Source: Azospirillum baldaniorum
Lineage (GTDB): Bacteria; Pseudomonadota; Alphaproteobacteria; Azospirillales; Azospirillaceae
DNA length: 64,000 nucleotides
Direction of reading: 5' to 3'
NCBI RefSeq assembly: GCF_003119195.2
Contig: NZ_CP022255.1
Span: 620,001-684,000, forward strand
Of this stretch, positions 46,129 through 55,065 are shown piece by piece. Below the pieces are notes generated by a model. The model was given only the letters and a program-made list of their open reading frames with translations. It was not told the origin of the DNA and searched no databases. A program made the translations under genes and the position numbers. How positions within the stretch are numbered: position 1 is the first letter of the stretch; every line of letters starts with the position of its first letter.

Positions 46129-46941
46129 AATGATTTTTCCAGACGCCGCGGCGCGTCCCGTGGCGGCGTAGACCACGCCCTCCTTCTCTGGCAGATCGAG
46201 CCGGACGAAGGCCGTGCCGAAGACACGCTCCAGCACCGGCACCGGCAGGCCGGTCATGGACCCGGTCCAGGCGACGCGCCCGCCGGCCAGCAGCAGCCCG
46301 TCGTCGGCGTAGCGCGCGGCCAGCGTCAGGTCGTGCAGGATCACCGCGCAGCCGCCGCCGGTCCGCTCCACCCAGTCGCGCGCCGCCCGCAGCAGATGGT
46401 GCTGATGGGCGGGGTCGAGGCTGGCCGTCGGCTCGTCCAGCAGCAGATAGGAGGGCCCCGCCACGTCGCGCCCGTGCCGCCCCGCCGCAAGCTGGGCGAG
46501 CGCGCGGGCGAAGGCGACGCGCTGGCGCTCGCCGCCGGAGAGCTGGGGCATCAGCCGGCCAGCCAGCCCGCCGGCCCCGGCGCGCATCAGGCAATCGGCG
46601 ATCAGGGCGCGCCGGTCGCAGGGGCGGATCAGCCAGGGCTCGGTCGCCAGCTCCATCACCTCCTCCACCGAGAAGGCGAAGGCGACTTGCTGGTGCTGCG
46701 CCACCAGGGCGCGGCGGACGGCCAGCCGCGGCGCCGGGATGGCCGCCATCGCCACCCCGTCCAGCAGGGCGCGCCCGGCGGTCGGCCGCCGCTCCCCGGA
46801 GAGGAGGGAGAGCAACGTGGATTTGCCGGCCCCGTTGGGTCCCAGGATGGCGAGGACCCTACCCGGCCGCACCGCGGCGGTCACGCCGTCGAGCAGGCGG
46901 GCGCGGCCGATGGTCAGGCCGGCGTCGATCGCTTCGAGCAT
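46120..46941 (-). CDS. hmuV: haem ABC transporter ATPase
   Basis: The 273-residue ATPase has Walker A GPNGAGKST (34-42), Q-loop QHQQVAF, signature LSGGERQR, Walker B YLLLDEPTASLD and H-loop ILHDLTLAARYAD. HmuV energises haem import through HmuU. The start at 46941 (MLEAIDAG) is 2 bp after the hmuU stop; the longer frame shadows hmuU. Its last codons overlap the Fur-like box of the following two-component system. Confidence 0.93.
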   Translation of the reverse strand: MLEAIDAGLTIGRARLLDGVTAAVRPGRVLAILGPNGAGKSTLLSLLSGERRPTAGRALLDGVAMAAIPAPRLAVRRALVAQHQQVAFAFSVEEVMELATEPWLIRPCDRRALIADCLMRAGAGGLAGRLMPQLSGGERQRVAFARALAQLAAGRHGRDVAGPSYLLLDEPTASLDPAHQHHLLRAARDWVERTGGGCAVILHDLTLAARYADDGLLLAGGRVAWTGSMTGLPVPVLERVFGTAFVRLDLPEKEGVVYAATGRAAASGKIICE

Positions 46942-46943
46942 GG

Positions 46944-48053
46944 TCAGGCCCCTCCCAGTCCGCCGGAGCGGCGGCGCAGAAGCCACAGGAAGAAGGGACC
47001 GCCGACGGCGCCCAGCAGCAGGCCGGCCGGCACGTCGGCCGGGGCGGCGATGGTGCGGGCCACCGTGTCGGCCAGGACCAGCAGGACCGCCGCCGCCAGC
47101 GCCGTCGCCGGCATCAGCCGGCGGTGCACCGGCCCCAGAAGAATCCGCATGACGTGCGGCACGATCAGCCCGACGAAGCCGATCAGGCCGGACACCGCCA
47201 CCGCCGCGCCGACGCCCAGCGCCACCAGAAGCACCGTGCGCACGGCGAAGCGGTGCGGGTCGAGGCCTTGGAGGAAGGCCTCCCGCTCGCCCATGGCGAA
47301 CAGGTCGAGCCGCCGCGCCCCGGCCAGCAGCCCGGCGGTCGCCAGCCCCATCAGCACCATCGCCGGTCCGATCTGCGCCCAGCTCGAACCGCCGAAGCCG
47401 CCCATCATCCAGAAGGTCATCTGGCGCAACGCCAGATCGTCGCCGAGGTAGCTGAACAGCCCGATGCCGGCCCCGCCTATGGCGTTCACCGCGATGCCGG
47501 CCAGCAGCATGGTGGCGGGGGAATTGCGCCCGTCGCGGCGGGAGATCGCCAGGATCAGCACGGTGGCGGCCAGCGCGCCGAGGAAGGCGGCCAACGGCAG
47601 CACGGTGGCGAGCGACAGGCCGCTGCGCGCCAGCCCCAGCCCCGACACCCCAAGCACCATGGCGGCGGAGCCGGCCAGCGCCGCACCGCTCGACACGCCG
47701 ACCAGCCCGGGGTCGGCCAGGGGGTTGCGGAACACGGCCTGGAGCGCCACCCCGGCCACGCCCAGCGTCACCCCGACCGCGGCGGCCAGGACGATGCGTG
47801 CCAGGCGCAGCATGGTCAGCACCATCCAGTCGCGTTCGGACAGGGGCGTTCCGGGCAGGCCGAGCAGGGCGGCGAGGTGGGACAGGCTGCGGTCGAGCGG
47901 GACGGACACGCCGCCCGTCGCGACGGCGGTCAGCACGGCCACCGCCAGCGCCGCGGCCAGCGCCGCCAGCACCGGGACGAGGGGCGGGCGCCGGAAGGAC
48001 GGCGCCGCCCGGTCCCCTTTCCGGGAGGACGGCATGGACACGGTCAGGCTCAT
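46944..48053 (-). CDS. hmuU: haem ABC transporter permease
   Basis: The 369-residue FecCD/BtuC-type permease has about ten membrane helices. Typical motifs are LRLARIVLAAAVGVTLGVAGVALQAVFRNPLADPGLVGVSSGAAL, WMMGGFGGSSW, and GLIGFVGLIVPHVMRILLGPVHRRLMP. It forms the haem channel with HmuV. Its ATG overlaps the hmuT stop (ATGA), showing coupled translation. Confidence 0.94.
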   Translation of the reverse strand: MSLTVSMPSSRKGDRAAPSFRRPPLVPVLAALAAALAVAVLTAVATGGVSVPLDRSLSHLAALLGLPGTPLSERDWMVLTMLRLARIVLAAAVGVTLGVAGVALQAVFRNPLADPGLVGVSSGAALAGSAAMVLGVSGLGLARSGLSLATVLPLAAFLGALAATVLILAISRRDGRNSPATMLLAGIAVNAIGGAGIGLFSYLGDDLALRQMTFWMMGGFGGSSWAQIGPAMVLMGLATAGLLAGARRLDLFAMGEREAFLQGLDPHRFAVRTVLLVALGVGAAVAVSGLIGFVGLIVPHVMRILLGPVHRRLMPATALAAAVLLVLADTVARTIAAPADVPAGLLLGAVGGPFFLWLLRRRSGGLGGA

Positions 48054-48925
48054 GGTTGTCCTTGGGGAGAGGCGTCCTGGACGCGGGTGAGTTCGGCGAC
48101 CGCCTCGGCCGTGCGGGGGCCGAGGCCCATCAGCAGCGCGCCATCCACCACCGCCACCCGCCGGGCCTTGGCCGCCGGGGTCAGGGCGAGCTGCGGTGTC
48201 GCCAAAAACGGGTCGAGCCCGCCCGAGCGGTCGACCAGCGACCGGCTGACCAGCAGGATGTCGGGCGCTGCGGCCAGGACGGACTCCGACGACATCGGCA
48301 CATAGTCGCGCTCCACCTCCAGGGCGTTGCGGGCGCCGGCCATGGCGATCAGCGCGGCGGGGACGGAGCGGCTGCCCGCCGCCATCAGACCGCCGGGCCC
48401 GCCGCCGACCACGCCGAGCACGACCGGCGCGCCGTCCTTCGTTCCGGCTTGGGCAGCGACGGCGGCCAGCGCGGCGAGGTCGCGATTCAGCGAGTCCGCC
48501 AAGCGCCGTCCCTCCGCCTCCCGGCCGAGCAGGCGGGCGACCCGCTCCACCTTGTCGAGCAATCCGGCCAGCGTCGGCGTTTCCGGCACCACCTCCACCG
48601 TGACGCCGAGCGCCCGCAGCTGGTCGAGCGTCGTCTCCGGGCCGGCGCCCTGGATCGCCAGGACGTGGGTCGGGGCCAGCGACATCACCCCTTCCGCCGA
48701 GAGGGCGCGCATGTAGCCGACGTCGGGCAGGCCGTTCACCGGCTGCGGATAATGGCTGCTGGTGTCGCGCCCGACGACCGAGCCGCCGTCGCCGAGCGCG
48801 TAGACCAGCTCGGTCACCGGCGGGCCAACGGTGACGATCCGCCGCTCCGCCGCCCCGGCCAGGGTGGCGGTGGTGAGCGCGAGGGTGGCGGCGATCGCCG
48901 CGGGGAGAAAGCGCACGTGCCTCAT
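48050..48925 (-). CDS. hmuT: periplasmic haem-binding protein
   Basis: The 291-residue protein has a signal peptide (RFLPAAIAATLALTTATLAGAAE) and a cluster A2 binding-protein fold: RIVTVGPPVTELVYALGDGGSVVGRDTSSHYP, LPDVGYMRALSAEGVMSLAPTHVLA, and VLAAAPDILLVS. The tyrosine in GYMRALS is the usual haem ligand in HmuT/PhuT proteins. It shuttles haem from HmuR to HmuUV. It lies 16 bp after hmuS and overlaps hmuU. Confidence 0.93.
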   Translation of the reverse strand: MRHVRFLPAAIAATLALTTATLAGAAERRIVTVGPPVTELVYALGDGGSVVGRDTSSHYPQPVNGLPDVGYMRALSAEGVMSLAPTHVLAIQGAGPETTLDQLRALGVTVEVVPETPTLAGLLDKVERVARLLGREAEGRRLADSLNRDLAALAAVAAQAGTKDGAPVVLGVVGGGPGGLMAAGSRSVPAALIAMAGARNALEVERDYVPMSSESVLAAAPDILLVSRSLVDRSGGLDPFLATPQLALTPAAKARRVAVVDGALLMGLGPRTAEAVAELTRVQDASPQGQP

Positions 48926-48941
48926 CGGCCGGTCCCCCCCG

Positions 48942-49973
48942 TCACAGGGACGCGGCGAGCGCCGGCAGCTCGGCGGCGAGCGCGCGCCACTCCGCCCGCT
49001 CCGGCTTGTCCTCGTCGCGCTGGCCGCACAGGATCGCCGCGTTGTCGCCCTGGTCGTCGTACAGCTCGACGGTGGTGATGCCGCCCTTGTCGGTCGGCTT
49101 GTGGACGACCCAGGCGCTGGACAGCCGCGCCTGGATAGCGCGCAGGGTGAAGCCGGTGTCGTCGATGCGCAGCAGCCCGTTGGCCGTCGTCGGGTGGTCC
49201 ACCGTGCCGGTGTGGATCTGGATGCAGCCGGCGTTGCCGACGAAAATCATGATGTCCAGGCGGCGGTCGCGCGCCGCCTCCAGCAGCGGCAGGACGGCGG
49301 CGGCGGGCAGCTCCCGCGCGAAGCCCGGCCCGGCGAGGCGCAGCGCCTGCCGGCGCCCGACCCCGAAGGTCCTCAGCATGCCGAAGAACTCGTGCACGTC
49401 GGTCATCGCGCTCCAGGCGGCGCGCAGCCCCTCCACGTCGATCTCGGCGTCGGGCCGCTCGGCGGCGGGGGCGGGCGGCGGCTCAAGGGCCGGCGCGTCC
49501 TGGTCGGCGGCGCGGTGCAGGATCAGGAAGGCGTCCCAGGCGGCGGCGTTGGTCTCCGCGGTGCGGTGGATGGCGTGGATGGCGCGGCCGTGGCGGTCGA
49601 AGACGCGGATGGCCTCGGCCTCGCCGTCCGCTTCCGGCGTGTGGACGGTGATGGTCCAGTGGCGCGGGAAGACGCGCAGATCGACTTCGCGGTTCAGCAC
49701 GATCAGGGCCGGGCCGTTGCCGTCGACGTTGCCGAAGCGCCCGGTCTTCTCATGGGTGATGCTGCGGTTGCCGGTGACGACCCGGACCGTCCCCAGGACG
49801 TCCAGCGTCCTCAGGGCGTCGGTCCAGTCCACCGCGAGCCGCGTCGGGCGGGCGGCGGCACCGTTTTCCCAGCCGGGGAGGGTGGACAGGATGGGATCGG
49901 CAATCGGCAGAACGGGCGGCAGGACGGGCGGCAGGACGGGCGGAAGAACGGGGGGCAGGCGGGTGTCGGGCAT
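48942..49973 (-). CDS. hmuS: haemin-degrading/haem-binding protein HmuS (HemS family)
   Basis: The 343-residue protein has two HemS-type repeats: LDVLGTVRVVTGNRSITHEKTGRF, RHWTITVHTPE and IRVFDRHGRAIHAIH in the first, and LLEAARDRRLDIMIFVGNAGCIQIHTGTV and GFTLRAIQARLSSAWVVHKPTDKGGITTVELYD in the second. HemS proteins bind cytoplasmic haem, and some cleave it. The start at 49973 has AAGGGAAG upstream. An unusual N-terminal proline-rich stretch (four PPVL units) is encoded by a 12-bp tandem repeat. It is the first gene of hmuSTUV, behind the Fur-like box at 50034. Confidence 0.92.
   Translation of the reverse strand: MPDTRLPPVLPPVLPPVLPPVLPIADPILSTLPGWENGAAARPTRLAVDWTDALRTLDVLGTVRVVTGNRSITHEKTGRFGNVDGNGPALIVLNREVDLRVFPRHWTITVHTPEADGEAEAIRVFDRHGRAIHAIHRTAETNAAAWDAFLILHRAADQDAPALEPPPAPAAERPDAEIDVEGLRAAWSAMTDVHEFFGMLRTFGVGRRQALRLAGPGFARELPAAAVLPLLEAARDRRLDIMIFVGNAGCIQIHTGTVDHPTTANGLLRIDDTGFTLRAIQARLSSAWVVHKPTDKGGITTVELYDDQGDNAAILCGQRDEDKPERAEWRALAAELPALAASL
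49905..49952. repeat. 12-bp tandem repeat (four units) inside hmuS
   Basis: Units of the form CGGCAGGACGGG (two exact copies, two with A/G changes) are repeated head to tail in frame and encode LPPV blocks near the N-terminus of HmuS. Copy number could vary by slippage without breaking the frame. Confidence 0.85.
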
Positions 49974-50033
49974 TGGGGGCTTCCCTTGACAAGATGCGGT
50001 GTGGTCGGCCCGTCCGGACAGGGCCAAATCTCC

Positions 50034-50054
50034 CGCAAATGATCATGAGAAGCA
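50034..50054. promoter_or_regulatory. Fur-like operator upstream of hmuSTUV
   Basis: The overlapping minus-strand stretch GATAATGCTTCTCATGATC matches the classical 19-bp Fur box at 15 positions. The CGCAAAT half of the 7-7-7 motif is present, but the other arm is weak. It lies 61 bp before hmuS. Confidence 0.55.
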
Positions 50055-50132
50055 TTATCAGTTACAAGGCGCCGATCATTAACCGGCATTAATCGCCCGG
50101 CGGGCCAGGGCAATCGCATTTGACCTTCATAG

Positions 50133-50250
50133 CCCTCTCCCCTCCGGGGAGAGGGTGGCCCGCAGGGCCGGTGAGGGGGTTGCGCGTGGCGGTGCGTCCG
50201 GCACAAGCGCAACCCCCTCACCCTAACCCTCTCCTCAGAGGGGAGAGGGG
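50133..50250. repeat. dispersed ~120-bp GC-rich inverted repeat, copy 3
   Basis: Closest to copy 1 (shared core GGTTGCGCGTGGCGGTGCGT). It lies between the nitrilase stop and the hmuS promoter, downstream of the nitrilase operon, where a hairpin could also shape 3' ends. Confidence 0.85.
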
Positions 50251-50274
50251 ATTTGAATGCGATCACTTCGCCCG

Positions 50275-51246
50275 TCAGGCCACCTCTTCGACCGCCTCGT
50301 TGCGCTCCGGAAGGGCGGTCTCGCGCACCGTGGCGACCGGCGCGCGCGGGGTCTCGTCGACGCGCATGCTGAACAGGTCCGGCCGCGCGTAATGGCCCAC
50401 CGGATCGAAATCGAGCTTGGCGCCGACCAGATCCTCGACGTCCACCTCGGCGGTCAGGATGCCCTCCGCGTCGACCAGCGGGCCGGCGAGGATCTCGCCG
50501 AGCGGCCCGACGATGACCGAGCGGCCGTGCATCATCCACTCGTCCGGCCCGGCGTCGATGCGGCTCGCGTAGTCCGCCGGGAAGTCCGAGCGGCGCATCA
50601 CCTGGCAGGCGCCGATCACGAAGCAGCGCCCCTCCATGGCGACGTGGCGCATGGTGGCGATCCAGCTTTCGCGGTCGTCCGCCGTCGGCGCCGCCCAGAG
50701 CTGGACGCCCTTGGCGTAGTAGGCCGCGCGCATCAGCGGCATGTAATGCTCCCAGCAGATGGCGCCGCCGACACGGCCGAACGGCGTGTCCATGACGGTG
50801 AGGGTCGAGCCGTCGCCGAACCCCCAGACCAGCCGCTCCGACCCGGTCGGCATCACCTTGCGGTGCTTGCCCATCCGGCCGTCCGGCGACAGGTAGAGCA
50901 CCGTGCAGTAGAGCGTCCCGCCGTCGCGCTCGATGACGCCGACGACCGCGTGGATGCCGTGCCGCGCGCAGGCGGCCGACAGCGTCTCGGTCTCCGGGCC
51001 CGGCACCGTGATCGCGCCGCGGACGTAGCGGGCGAAGTCGGCGCGCCCCTCCGCCGTGCGCCGGCCGATCGAGCAGCCGAAGTCGAGCCCCTTCGGGTAG
51101 CCGCCGATGAAGGCTTCGGGGAAGACGGCGAGCGACGCGCCGGTGGACGCCGCCTCGGCGATCAGGTCGACCGTGCGGGCGGTCGCCGCGGCGGCGTCGA
51201 ACGGCACCGTCGCCGCCTGCACCGCGGCCACTTTAACCTTGGTCAT
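50275..51246 (-). CDS. nitrilase (carbon-nitrogen hydrolase)
   Basis: The 323-residue hydrolase has the Glu-Lys-Cys catalytic triad of the nitrilase superfamily: FPEAFIGGYPKGLDFG (Glu), GKHRKVMPTGSERLVWG (Lys) and GGAICWEHYMPLMRAA (Cys). The CWEHYMP context marks branch 1 true nitrilases, which turn organic nitriles into acids and ammonia. The start overlaps the stop of the flavin-reductase gene (ATGA). It is the last gene of an operon with a taurine/nitrate-type ABC importer, so the imported compound is probably a nitrile or is converted to one. Confidence 0.92.
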   Translation of the reverse strand: MTKVKVAAVQAATVPFDAAAATARTVDLIAEAASTGASLAVFPEAFIGGYPKGLDFGCSIGRRTAEGRADFARYVRGAITVPGPETETLSAACARHGIHAVVGVIERDGGTLYCTVLYLSPDGRMGKHRKVMPTGSERLVWGFGDGSTLTVMDTPFGRVGGAICWEHYMPLMRAAYYAKGVQLWAAPTADDRESWIATMRHVAMEGRCFVIGACQVMRRSDFPADYASRIDAGPDEWMMHGRSVIVGPLGEILAGPLVDAEGILTAEVDVEDLVGAKLDFDPVGHYARPDLFSMRVDETPRAPVATVRETALPERNEAVEEVA

Positions 51247-51944
51247 GCTTGTCGTTCCTTGCAGTGTGTTTCGGTGGGTTGAGGCGCGGTGTCGGCCCAG
51301 ACCGGCCGGACCAGATCGAAGACGTCGCGGGTGCGCAGATAGGCCGAGGGGCCGTGCATGCGGGCGACGAGGTCGAGCGCCTCATGGTCGATGCGGGGGC
51401 GTTCGGGGTTGCCGGTCAGGACGCGCGTCGCGACATGGGCGTGCAGCACCTCGCCCACGAACAGCCACTGTCCGGGGCCGCTTTCGAACTCGTGGATCAG
51501 ACGGCATTCGAAGGCGACCGGCGATGCGGCGATGCGCGGCGGCCGGACCGCAACGCTCGGCAGGGTGGCGAGCCCGGCGAGCCGGGTCTCGTCCACCTCG
51601 GGCGGCGCCTCCACGCAGGTGAGGTTCATCGCCTCCGCCAGCGCGAAGGGGACGAGGTTGATCACGAACTCGCGGGTCTCCCGGATGTTGACCACCGTGT
51701 CCTTCGGCCGGTCCGGGCGTGCCAGCACGCCGAGACAGACCACCGGCCGGTCGGAGCCGAAGACGTTGAAGAAGGAATAGGGGGCCGCGTTCACCCGTCC
51801 CTCGGCCGAGCGGGTGACCGCCCAGGCGATCGGCCGTGGCAGGACCGCGGCGGTCAGAAGGCGGTAGCGGTCGGGTGCCGGCAACGTGGCGAAATCGAAA
51901 TGGCGCGTTGGAGGGGCGGGGGCGTCGTCAAGTCGTAAGGTCAT
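51243..51944 (-). CDS. flavin-reductase-like FMN-binding protein
   Basis: The 233-residue split-barrel protein starts at ATG 51944 (AAAGGAG upstream). Visible features are YRLLTAAVLPRPIAWAVTRSAEGRVNAAPYSFFNVFGSDRPVVCLGV, DTVVNIRETREFVINLV, and FECRLIHEF...LFVGEVLHAHV. This family (flavin reductase-like/DIM6-NTAB) supplies reduced FMN to monooxygenases or acts itself as an FMN oxidoreductase. No monooxygenase gene is adjacent. Overlap with the nitrilase start suggests a shared pathway. Confidence 0.85.
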   Translation of the reverse strand: MTLRLDDAPAPPTRHFDFATLPAPDRYRLLTAAVLPRPIAWAVTRSAEGRVNAAPYSFFNVFGSDRPVVCLGVLARPDRPKDTVVNIRETREFVINLVPFALAEAMNLTCVEAPPEVDETRLAGLATLPSVAVRPPRIAASPVAFECRLIHEFESGPGQWLFVGEVLHAHVATRVLTGNPERPRIDHEALDLVARMHGPSAYLRTRDVFDLVRPVWADTAPQPTETHCKERQA

Positions 51945-52015
51945 GAAGTCTCCTTTGGCGCGGCCCGGCACGGCCGCCGCCCCGTCCTGCACGATGCGTC
52001 GGGATCGCCGGCCGA

Positions 52016-53074
52016 TCAGCCGACGATCTTGACCGTCTTCGGATCGAAGTTCTGGGCGGCGAAGGCGGCGTCCACCTTGCCGGCGATGGTCGTGTCGACG
52101 AACTTCGAAACGTCCGGCAGGCGCGGCAGCAGCTTCGCCTCGACGCCCCATTCGGCGAGCTGGTTCAGCTTTTTGATCTGCTCGTCGGAGAGCGCCGCCT
52201 TGATGTCGGTGGGCGCCTTGGCGTTCCAGGCGGGGTCGTAGCCCGACGCCTTTTCCAGCACGGCCTCCGGGATGTTCTTCGCCGGCTCCAGCGAGCGGAA
52301 CCAGCCGTTGACGAGGTCGTGGTTCTGGCTGGCGAAGTACAGCGCCTGGGAGTTGGCGAGCAGGAAGCGCTCCGCCACCTCGGGCCGGTCCTTGAAGAAG
52401 CGGTTGTTCGCGGTCAGCACGATGACCGGGGTCAGATTCTCCGAAACGACCTGGGCGAAGCCCGCGTTCTCGAAGAAGCTCACGAACGGGTCGTAGGTGA
52501 AGAAGGCGTCGATCCGTTGCGCGCCCACCGCGTCGGCCAGCTCCGCCGGCCCGACATTGACGAAGGTCATGTCGCGGCCGGGGGTGAGGCCGGCCTTGAT
52601 CATCGCCTCCTGGGCGTTCTGGAAGGCCGTGATGCCGAAGGTGCCGTAGACCTGCTTGCCCTTCAGCCCGGCGACGTCGGTGATCCCCGACTTCTTGGTC
52701 ACCAGCACGGCCGAGCGGAAGCGCGCCTGCGAGGCGATGGTGGTGACCGGCGCACCGACGGCCATGGTGGTGACGGCGGCGAAGTCGGACAGCGTGCCGA
52801 CGTCGGCCGCGTTCGACACGATCGCCTCGTTCACCGCCGGCGAGGCGTTGAGCTGGATCATGTTCATGCGCAGGCCGTTGCGGGCCGCGATGTCGGTGCG
52901 CATCAGCACATGGGCGATTTGGGCCGACACGGTGGTGGTGTTGAACCAGCCCATCTTGACGACGTCCGCGCCCTGCGCGCGGAGGATCGCCGGCTTGGCG
53001 AGGGTTGCGGCGGCGGCGATGCCGGCGGCGAGCTGGCCGAAACGACGGCGCGAGAGTGTCGAGGTCACGTTCAT
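52016..53074 (-). CDS. ABC transporter substrate-binding protein (SsuA/TauA-like), Tat-type signal
   Basis: The 352-residue NMT1/THI5-like binding protein has a twin-arginine signal (TLSRRRFGQLAAGIAAAATLAKPA), then MGWFNTTTVSAQIAHVLM, VGTLSDFAAVTTMAVGAPV, VTKKSGITDVAGLKGKQVYGTFGITAFQNAQ and RIDAFFTYDPFVSFFENAG. Relatives bind sulfonates, nitrate, nitriles or aromatic acids. The start at 53074 overlaps the ATPase stop (ATGA) and has AAAGGGGA upstream. Substrate is unknown; the linked nitrilase hints at a nitrile-type compound. Confidence 0.9.
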   Translation of the reverse strand: MNVTSTLSRRRFGQLAAGIAAAATLAKPAILRAQGADVVKMGWFNTTTVSAQIAHVLMRTDIAARNGLRMNMIQLNASPAVNEAIVSNAADVGTLSDFAAVTTMAVGAPVTTIASQARFRSAVLVTKKSGITDVAGLKGKQVYGTFGITAFQNAQEAMIKAGLTPGRDMTFVNVGPAELADAVGAQRIDAFFTYDPFVSFFENAGFAQVVSENLTPVIVLTANNRFFKDRPEVAERFLLANSQALYFASQNHDLVNGWFRSLEPAKNIPEAVLEKASGYDPAWNAKAPTDIKAALSDEQIKKLNQLAEWGVEAKLLPRLPDVSKFVDTTIAGKVDAAFAAQNFDPKTVKIVG

Positions 53075-53913
53075 TCCCCTTTTTGCCATTCGGGTTTCAG
53101 GGTCTCCCACAGGTCGTTGACCGTGGAGACGAACCAGGGATCGGAGCGCATCTCGGCCGTGCGGGGCCGCGGCAGCGGCACGGTGACCTCCTCGCGCACC
53201 CGGCCGGGCCGCGGGCTCATCACCACCACGCGGTCGGCCAGGAACACCGCCTCGTCGATGCCGTGGGTGACGAAGATCACCGTCTTGCCGGCCTCGGACG
53301 AAATGCGGGCGATCTCCTCCTGCAGAAGCACGCGGGTCTGCGCGTCCAGCGCGCCGAACGGCTCGTCCATCAGCAGGATGTCGGGGTCCGGGGCGAGCGC
53401 GCGGGCGATGGCCGCCCGCTGCTTCATGCCGCCGGAGATCTGGTGCGGGTACTTCTCCTCGAAGCCGGTCAGCCGGACCATGTCGATCAGCGAGCGGGCG
53501 ATCTCCGCGCGCTGCTTCTTCGCCATGCCCTTGGCCTTCAGGCCGAACTCCACGTTCTGCTGCACGGTCATCCAGCCGAACAGCGCGTAGTCCTGGAAGA
53601 CGACCGTGCGCGACGGGTCCGGCTTGACGATGGGGCGCCCGTTCTGCAGGAGCGTCCCGCTCGACGCCGACTGGAAGCCGGCGACGATGCCGAGCAGGGT
53701 CGATTTCCCGCAGCCCGAGGGGCCGAGCAGCGAGATGAACTCGCCGCGGCGGATGCGCAGATCGACCCCGTCGAGCGCGACCACCATGTTGTCGGACGAG
53801 GTTCCGCCATAGACCTTGCCCAGATTCCGGATGTCGATCTGGATGTCGGCCGGCTGGGCCTGCGGCGTGCCGGAGGGCGGGGCGGGGGTCTTGAGTGCGG
53901 TGTTGGCGGCCAT
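53071..53913 (-). CDS. ABC transporter ATPase (SsuB/TauB-like)
   Basis: The 280-residue ATPase has Walker A GPSGCGKST, Q-loop FQDYALFGWMTV, signature ISGGMKQRAAIARAL, Walker B ILLMDEPFGALD and H-loop FVTHGIDEAV, characteristic of nitrate/sulfonate/taurine importers. The start at 53913 has GGAGG upstream; the larger frame shadows the permease. It is flanked by its permease and binding protein. Confidence 0.94.
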   Translation of the reverse strand: MAANTALKTPAPPSGTPQAQPADIQIDIRNLGKVYGGTSSDNMVVALDGVDLRIRRGEFISLLGPSGCGKSTLLGIVAGFQSASSGTLLQNGRPIVKPDPSRTVVFQDYALFGWMTVQQNVEFGLKAKGMAKKQRAEIARSLIDMVRLTGFEEKYPHQISGGMKQRAAIARALAPDPDILLMDEPFGALDAQTRVLLQEEIARISSEAGKTVIFVTHGIDEAVFLADRVVVMSPRPGRVREEVTVPLPRPRTAEMRSDPWFVSTVNDLWETLKPEWQKGE

Positions 53914-53930
53914 GTTCCTTCGCCTCCTGC

Positions 53931-54770
53931 TCAATTGCGCTCGGAAGGCGCCCAGGCGTTCACCCGACGCTCGATCCGCTCGAGGACGGCGGACATGGCG
54001 AAGCCGACGAGACCGATGGCCACCATGCCCGCAACGACGTTGTTGATCTGGAACAGCATGCGCGACTGCTGGATCAGGTAGCCGAGGCCGGTCTGCGCGG
54101 CGATCAGCTCGGCGGTCACCACGCACATCCAGCCCACGCCCAGCGCGATCCGCAGCCCCGGCAGGATGATCGGCAGGGAGGCGGGGATCAGCACGTCGGT
54201 GAACAGCTGCCAGGGCGTCGCGCCGAGGCAGAGCGCCGCGTTCATCTGGTTCCGGTCGAGGCCGCGCACCGCCGTGTAGGTGGCGACGAAGGCGGGGAAG
54301 ACGGCGCCGAGGAAGACCAGGAAGTAGGACGCGGCGTCACCGAGCCCGAACCACAGAATGGTGATCGGGATCCAGGCGAGCGGCGGGATGGGGCGCAGCG
54401 CCTCGACCACCGGCCGCACGAAGTCCGCGACGCCGCGCCACCAGCCGCACATCAGCCCGAGCGCCATGCCGACGACGCAGGCGAGCGCGAAGCCGACGGC
54501 CACCCGCTGCAGGCTGGCGCCGAGATGGACCCACAGCGAGCCGTCGAGCGCCATGTCCCACAGCGCCCCTGCCACCGCGATCGGCGACGGCAGCAGGAAG
54601 GCATCGATGACGCCGAGCGAGGTCAGCGCCTGCCAGACGGCGAAGAAGGCCGTGAGGCCCATCGCCGCGCGGAAGGACCGGTCCGTCAGAATGCGGGGAC
54701 TCACGGCGCGGCGCGGCGCCCTCTGCATGAAAGGCGGTGCCGCCGCATGGGCTTTCGTGTTCGCTTCCAT
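53931..54770 (-). CDS. ABC transporter permease (SsuC/TauC-like)
   Basis: This 279-residue protein has about six membrane helices. The coupling motif lies in AALCLGATPWQLFTDVLIPASLPIILPGLRIALGVGW, and RPIPPLAWIPITILWFGLG is typical of SsuC/TauC permeases. The start is placed at ATG 54770, with AGGGAAGG upstream. It is the first gene of the operon (permease-ATPase-binding protein-flavin reductase-nitrilase), divergent from the TrmB-like regulator. Confidence 0.92.
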   Translation of the reverse strand: MEANTKAHAAAPPFMQRAPRRAVSPRILTDRSFRAAMGLTAFFAVWQALTSLGVIDAFLLPSPIAVAGALWDMALDGSLWVHLGASLQRVAVGFALACVVGMALGLMCGWWRGVADFVRPVVEALRPIPPLAWIPITILWFGLGDAASYFLVFLGAVFPAFVATYTAVRGLDRNQMNAALCLGATPWQLFTDVLIPASLPIILPGLRIALGVGWMCVVTAELIAAQTGLGYLIQQSRMLFQINNVVAGMVAIGLVGFAMSAVLERIERRVNAWAPSERN

Positions 54771-54953
54771 CACCTTCCCTCGTTCCACCGTTCGGCGCCG
54801 TCTCGCGGGACGTCAGCGTCCTTGGACGACGACAAAACGATGACAGTGTCGGAAAAATCCGTCAATTCGAAAAATACAAATGAATGACGCTTGGCAGCCC
54901 AAAACTTGCCGTTTTAACGGGCATATGGCGGGATAAAAGCCCATTTTGTCGCC

Positions 54954-55001
54954 TTTCTGCCAAAGTGGTAATGTCGAATGTCGGCAATTTATCGGCAGAA
55001 A
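54954..55001. promoter_or_regulatory. candidate operator in the divergent promoter region
   Basis: The 8-bp arms TTTCTGCC and GGCAGAAA lie 32 bp apart, with an internal CGGCA repeat near the second arm, in the 295-bp gap between the permease and regulator genes. The regulator probably acts here, but arm spacing is wide and binding is untested. Confidence 0.35.
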
Positions 55002-55065
55002 CCGACGATGGACGGGTGGCGCGGAATCGGGCATGTTGCGACGCGATTCAAAAGGGAGCACGTGG

